Assembly: GCA_947258895.1 (NCBI GenBank)
Contig: CAMYKE010000020.1
Coordinates: 1-9,811, forward strand
Source: an uncultured Pseudomonadales bacterium
GTDB lineage: Bacteria > Pseudomonadota > Gammaproteobacteria > Pseudomonadales > IMCC2047
Length of the DNA stretch: 9,811 nt
Direction of reading: 5' to 3'
Part shown: positions 5,972-9,811 of the stretch, piece after piece
How the letters are laid out: each line of letters starts with the position of its first letter
Position numbering within the stretch: position 1 is the first letter of the stretch
Made by a program: the position numbers and the translations under genes
The notes under the pieces: generated by a model
Databases searched by the model: none
What the model was told of the DNA's origin: nothing
The model's input: the letters and a program-made list of their open reading frames with translations, nothing else

Positions 5972-8900
5972 CCCCGTTACACTTCGCGCCTCCCAATATC
6001 CACTGAGGAGAACTTTATAATTACCAAAAAGTTTGGTTTTGCACCACCAACGAAGAATACGCTGCGCGATGACGATCGTGATACTGAACTATTGCGCTCG
6101 GAGCTCTTTAGCCTCAAGCAACTCAAACTCCACGCATTATCGTTGGCACACACGCATCGCATCGAGCCCTATCCTGGTGTCGACCATTTACTTCCACGGC
6201 TAGCCGAAAATGAACGGGTTTTACTGGCAGCCTATGAGGTGGTAACGGCGGCAGTCACCCCCGGCCAACGTGTCGTCCCCGCAGAGGCATGGCTGCTCGA
6301 TAATTATTATCTTATAGAACAGCAGATCGGTTTGGCCCGCCGGCATCTGCCACGCGGCTACAGTCGGCAATTACCGCGACTGGCGGATAACCAGTCCGCC
6401 GGTTTTCCGCGCATCTATGACCTGGCCATAGAGTTAATCTCCCACATGGACGGTCGTGTTGACAGTGATGACACCACCCAATTTCTCGCGGCCTACCAAA
6501 CCGTTGAACCACTAAAACTGGGAGAGCTGTGGGCCTTCCCGATTATGTTGCAACTGGCGTTACTGGAAAATTTGCGTCGTATCAGCGTGCTTATCGCGCG
6601 GCGACGTGAAGACATCGACGCCGCTATCGCCTGGGCGGATCGCATGCTGGCGACGGCGGAAAAAGCACCCAAACAATTGATCCAGCTACTGGCCGAGTTT
6701 GCCAATGCGGATATGCCGCTTACTGCCCCGTTCGTAGAAGAGTTTTACGCCCGACTTCAGGCGCAAGGTCCAGCGATGACATTTGTGCAGGCATGGGTGG
6801 AGCATAAACTGTTGGAACAGGGTGTGTCCGCCGTGCAATTATCTGCCGCCGCTGCACGCACCGCAGCGGCCAATCAGATTTCTATTTCCAACAGCATCGC
6901 CAGCCTGCGTTTAATCAACGCCATGGACTGGCGTGATTATGTAGAGTCTCTCAGTGTTGTCGAACAGACGTTGCGTGAAGACCCTGCCGGGACGTACGTC
7001 AGCCAGGATTTTTCGACGCGCGATCGCTACCGTCATGTCATCGAAGACCTGGCGCGCGACAGCGCCCATGATGAATTAGAAGTTGCCAGTCAGGCCATTG
7101 CCCTGGCGCAGTCGGTCTCAGAAACTGTCGGTCCGGTTGAACGCAACGCACATGTCGGATATTACCTGATCGATCGCGGACGGTTCCAACTGGAGCAAGC
7201 GCTCGGTGTTCATACCTCCTGGAAACTTCGAGCCAGACGATCAAGTCGAAAATTTCGCCTGTTCTTGTATCTCGCGCCCATACTGTTTTTCTCCACACTG
7301 GGGGCGTCAGAGATGCTGATTTTACTTGGTGGATTCGCGCCGGGTGACTGGCGCTCGTGGTTCTTTGCGCTCAGTGGCTTCATTGCCGCCTCGGCGCTGG
7401 TGGTACCGCTGATCAATCAGATTGTCACTCGCATCGTGCCGCCGCGAGTTTTACCTCGCCTGGATTTTTCTAAAGGTATTCCATTAGCTCATCGCACGAT
7501 GGTGGTTGTGCCGACCTTGCTAGGCAAAATGGAAGACGTTGACGAACTACTCGAGGCGTTGGAAATTCGTTATCTCGGTAATCGCGATGCCAATTTATTT
7601 TTTGCCCTACTCACCGATTTTCTCGACGCAACCGAGGAAACCCTGGCGGGCGATGATGCCCTACTCGAGTACGCATGCAACGCAATCGGCGCACTCAACG
7701 CAAGTTATGCTGAAGACCGGGCATGCATTTTCTATTTGTTCCACCGACCGCGAACATGGAATCCCGTTGAACAACTATGGATGGGGTATGAACGCAAACG
7801 CGGCAAGCTGGAACAGTTTAATAGCTTGCTGCGAGGAGAGGCAAAAAACGTCTTCTCGGAGGTCGTCGGTGATGCCAGCATCCTGACATCGATAAACTAC
7901 GTGATTACCCTGGATACCGACACCCAACTGCCCCGCGATGCGGCGCGCACGCTGATCGGCAATATGGCCCACCCGCTCAATCGACCGATCTACGATGCCA
8001 ACAAGGGGCGTGTAGTCGACGGTTATGCGATCCTGCAACCACGCGCCTCGATTAGCATGATCAGCGCGGGTCAGTCACGTTTTGCCAAACTGTTTGCCGG
8101 CGAATCCGGTATCGATCCTTACACCCGTGAGATATCGGATGTTTACCAGGATATTTTCGGCGAGGGCTCATTCATCGGCAAAGGTATCTACGATGTAGAT
8201 ACATTTCGTCAGGCGGTGGATGGTCGTTTTCCGGAAAATCTCATTCTTAGTCACGATTTGCTGGAGGGTGGTTATGCGCGTTCTGCACTGGTTACCGACG
8301 TCGATCTGATTGAAGAGCACCCGGACAGTTACGCCATCGATGTCAGTCGTCGCCATCGTTGGATACGCGGTGACTGGCAATTGCTGGGCTGGCTGCTGCC
8401 ACGCATATCCGGCGCGCCGCCAACAGACGGGGCACCACCGCAACGACAAAATAATCCGCTATCGCTGTTGTCGGTATGGAAGATTTTCGACAATCTGCGA
8501 CGTAGTCTGGTATCGCCTGCACTGCTCGCGCTGCTTGTCGGGAGTTGGGTATTTGCACCCGTGCCCGCATTGCTCGGAACCTCGATGGTGATTGTCGTGG
8601 TGCTGTTACCGGGCCTGCTCGGTAGTGTGATCGAAGCTGTTCGCAAACCCGCTGAGCGCGATTGGCTGGTGCATCTGCTGCTGACCGGAAATTCTGCGAG
8701 ACGACCATTTACCCACGCCTTGTTAACACTGGTGCTGTTGCCCTACGATGCATTGATTTGCCTGGATGCCATTTTGCGTTCGGCGTTGCGTATGCCATTC
8801 ACCCGTCGCGGTTTATTAGCCTGGCAAACGCGTGCCTACACAAAACGCAATGCGCGTCATACACTAATGGACTATTGGATCGAAATGTGGTCTGCGCCGA

Positions 8901-9769
8901 CTGTGGCAACGGCGTTGCTCTTCGTGCTGTGGCCAACCCGTAGTGCGGAATGGTTCGCCTGGGCACCCGTATTGTTAATCTGGTTCCTGGCACCTGTTGT
9001 CGCCTGGTGGATCAGCCAGCCGCCTTCGATCCGCACACCGGATTTGAGTCTGGCGCAACGTACCTTCCTACGTACATCGGCGCGTTACACCTGGCGTTAC
9101 TTCGACGATTTTGTTGGCCCTGAGGACAACTGTTTGCCGCCGGATAATTTCCAGGAATACCCGGCGCCGCTGCTTGCCTCGCGTACCTCACCGACTAATA
9201 TGGGTATGTCCCTGTTGGCCGATCTGAGCGCGCATGATTTCGGTTACATCTGTGGCCGGGTGTTTGTACAACGGCTTGGCAATACCCTGGCGAGTATGGA
9301 AAAACTGGAACGCCATCACGGCCATTTTTATAACTGGTACGACACCCGCACATTGCAGGTCTTACACCCGCGATATATCTCGTCGGTCGACAGCGGCAAT
9401 CTGGCTGGTAGCCTGCTCACCTTGCAGGCCGGGTTGCTTGAGTTGAAGGAACAACCATTGCTATCGGCCAACGCCTTTCAGGGCTTGCAGGATACCTTGC
9501 AGGTGCTGGCCGAACAGTTGCCGGCGCTTTTCGCAGAGCGACAGGTAGTGGGACAAGTCGCGACCGGCCTTACCGCACACATCCAGTTCCTGCACAACCG
9601 CCTGAACACTCCACCGCAGACCCTGACCGTCGCCCAGCGCATACTGGAGGAGATTTGCAGCGCCTCACTGGCCAGAGCAGTTATCTTGCTGAAGTCGCCC
9701 GTTGCGATCGCGTCGGCAGGGGTCAGCCAGCTTCCACCGCACGCCAGCACAGCAGGCAGTTCGAGATAA
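5942..9769 (+). CDS. ndvB: Cyclic beta-1,2-glucan synthase (NdvB/Cgs type), truncated
   Basis: This family makes osmoregulated periplasmic cyclic beta-1,2-glucans from UDP-glucose at the inner membrane. Residues are numbered from TTG 5942. An N-terminal helical region (about 50-430) leads to two membrane segments (about 440-463 and 473-495). A GT84-type glycosyltransferase core follows: the metal-binding D658-T-D660 (ITLDTDTQLP), H771-D772 in LSHDLLEGG, and R806-W807-I-R-G-D-W-Q813. More membrane segments lie at about 856-899, 924-945 and 987-1027. The start of the next domain (RTFLRTSARYTWRYFDDFV, NFQEYP, RTSPTN) ends near residue 1237. Full NdvB/Cgs proteins are about 2,800 residues, so the C-terminal GH94-like phosphorylase half, linked to ring size and release, is absent. 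The last ~37 residues are antisense of an eda gene. TTG 5942 is the only conventional upstream start, but homology and the best ribosome binding site point to 6017 (ATA). Probably non-functional as a whole synthase. Confidence 0.85.
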   Translation: MLVWVSRTPVPRYTSRLPISTEENFIITKKFGFAPPTKNTLRDDDRDTELLRSELFSLKQLKLHALSLAHTHRIEPYPGVDHLLPRLAENERVLLAAYEVVTAAVTPGQRVVPAEAWLLDNYYLIEQQIGLARRHLPRGYSRQLPRLADNQSAGFPRIYDLAIELISHMDGRVDSDDTTQFLAAYQTVEPLKLGELWAFPIMLQLALLENLRRISVLIARRREDIDAAIAWADRMLATAEKAPKQLIQLLAEFANADMPLTAPFVEEFYARLQAQGPAMTFVQAWVEHKLLEQGVSAVQLSAAAARTAAANQISISNSIASLRLINAMDWRDYVESLSVVEQTLREDPAGTYVSQDFSTRDRYRHVIEDLARDSAHDELEVASQAIALAQSVSETVGPVERNAHVGYYLIDRGRFQLEQALGVHTSWKLRARRSSRKFRLFLYLAPILFFSTLGASEMLILLGGFAPGDWRSWFFALSGFIAASALVVPLINQIVTRIVPPRVLPRLDFSKGIPLAHRTMVVVPTLLGKMEDVDELLEALEIRYLGNRDANLFFALLTDFLDATEETLAGDDALLEYACNAIGALNASYAEDRACIFYLFHRPRTWNPVEQLWMGYERKRGKLEQFNSLLRGEAKNVFSEVVGDASILTSINYVITLDTDTQLPRDAARTLIGNMAHPLNRPIYDANKGRVVDGYAILQPRASISMISAGQSRFAKLFAGESGIDPYTREISDVYQDIFGEGSFIGKGIYDVDTFRQAVDGRFPENLILSHDLLEGGYARSALVTDVDLIEEHPDSYAIDVSRRHRWIRGDWQLLGWLLPRISGAPPTDGAPPQRQNNPLSLLSVWKIFDNLRRSLVSPALLALLVGSWVFAPVPALLGTSMVIVVVLLPGLLGSVIEAVRKPAERDWLVHLLLTGNSARRPFTHALLTLVLLPYDALICLDAILRSALRMPFTRRGLLAWQTRAYTKRNARHTLMDYWIEMWSAPTVATALLFVLWPTRSAEWFAWAPVLLIWFLAPVVAWWISQPPSIRTPDLSLAQRTFLRTSARYTWRYFDDFVGPEDNCLPPDNFQEYPAPLLASRTSPTNMGMSLLADLSAHDFGYICGRVFVQRLGNTLASMEKLERHHGHFYNWYDTRTLQVLHPRYISSVDSGNLAGSLLTLQAGLLELKEQPLLSANAFQGLQDTLQVLAEQLPALFAERQVVGQVATGLTAHIQFLHNRLNTPPQTLTVAQRILEEICSASLARAVILLKSPVAIASAGVSQLPPHASTAGSSR
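6005..6022 (+). promoter_or_regulatory. Ribosome binding site with ATA where ndvB should start
   Basis: A strong GAGGAG (6005-6010) is followed after 6 bases by ATA (6017-6019) and then ATT. The reading frame from here gives ITKKFGF and soon the NdvB-like RSELFSLKQL. ATG changed to ATA by one base would explain this. No in-frame ATG lies nearby. The other options are TTG at 5942, with AAGGAG 11 bases upstream, or a rare ATA/ATT start. Confidence 0.5.
9645..9665. other. Breakpoint joining ndvB and eda
   Basis: Left of about 9650 the plus strand reads as NdvB-like protein. Right of about 9660 only the minus strand makes sense, as KDPG aldolase. Both genes are cut within this interval, tail to tail. 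No repeat, IS end or terminator is visible at the join. Confidence 0.6.
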
Positions 9770-9811
9770 TCCTTGAGGTTCGCCGTGGACACGCCGCCTG
9801 TCGGCATGAAA
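9655..9811 (-). CDS. eda: KDPG aldolase, C-terminal fragment (partial)
   Basis: Reading the minus strand from the window edge gives FMPTGGVSTANLKDYLEL, then CGGSWLTPADAI and FSKITALASEALQ. This is the C-terminal end of 2-keto-3-deoxy-6-phosphogluconate aldolase (Entner-Doudoroff pathway; E. coli Eda has CPTGGISPANYRDYL and GGSWLVPADAL). The phosphate-binding GGS motif and the PTGG loop are present. The catalytic lysine and the N-terminal part lie beyond position 9811. Instead of stopping a few residues after SEAL, the frame continues through antisense ndvB to a stop at 9478, so the last codons have been lost at the junction. Strand and family are secure; whether the gene is alive cannot be judged here. 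Confidence 0.82.

Noticed and set aside
5691..5996. 101-codon minus-strand open frame
   Set aside because: It is antisense to the hipA fragment, which matches a known family on the plus strand.
9478..9654. Minus-strand continuation of the aldolase frame
   Set aside because: This part is antisense ndvB read through the breakpoint, Cys/Arg/Ser-rich, not real aldolase sequence.

Overview
The window looks like chromosomal DNA of a gammaproteobacterium. HflK, HflC, TadA and the KDPG aldolase fragment all read like gammaproteobacterial proteins. An hflK-hflC pair sits beside a PTS enzyme I, and a very large cyclic beta-glucan synthase-type membrane glycosyltransferase follows. The species cannot be named from this sequence.

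Layout. (1) 32-514, minus: tadA, the tRNA adenosine deaminase, in GC-rich DNA. (2) 527-1301: about 775 bases with no convincing gene. They hold a candidate tadA promoter, a 13-bp direct repeat, a small hairpin and a possible decayed reading frame. (3) 1302-5218, minus: a tight four-gene cluster transcribed hflK, hflC, a 40-codon lysine-rich ORF, ptsI-like gene. hflK and hflC overlap by 4 bases. The small ORF starts 12 bases after hflC, and the enzyme I gene follows it in the same frame after a TGA and 17 codons. A plausible promoter and a perfect 10-bp hairpin lie just upstream of hflK. (4) 5295-5941: an intergenic scrapyard. It contains a solitary end that looks like an IS21-family element 6 bp from the hflK -35 box, a 12-bp palindrome, and a degraded hipA (toxin kinase) N-terminal fragment with two compensating frameshifts in G-runs. 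(5) 5942-9769, plus: the first ~1,240 codons of an ndvB/cgs-type cyclic beta-1,2-glucan synthase. The glycosyltransferase core is intact, but the usual C-terminal phosphorylase half is missing. (6) ~9655-9811, minus: the C-terminal end of a KDPG aldolase (eda), running off the window edge.

The HflKC complex is the membrane regulator of the FtsH protease. The enzyme I downstream would be the PEP-dependent first step of a phosphorelay, but no HPr or EII gene is visible. The glucan synthase would act at the inner membrane on an unrelated task. The strongest anomalies are at the right end: ndvB and eda are fused tail to tail at about 9650-9662, each truncated, which means either a deletion or rearrangement or an assembly chimera. 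The ndvB gene also seems to have ATA where an ATG start is expected. Together with the hipA remnant and the lone IS end, 5.3 kb onward looks like an eroded or rearranged stretch next to healthy housekeeping genes. I found no convincing new multi-gene system. The most interesting functional unit is the hflK-hflC-microORF-enzyme I cluster.
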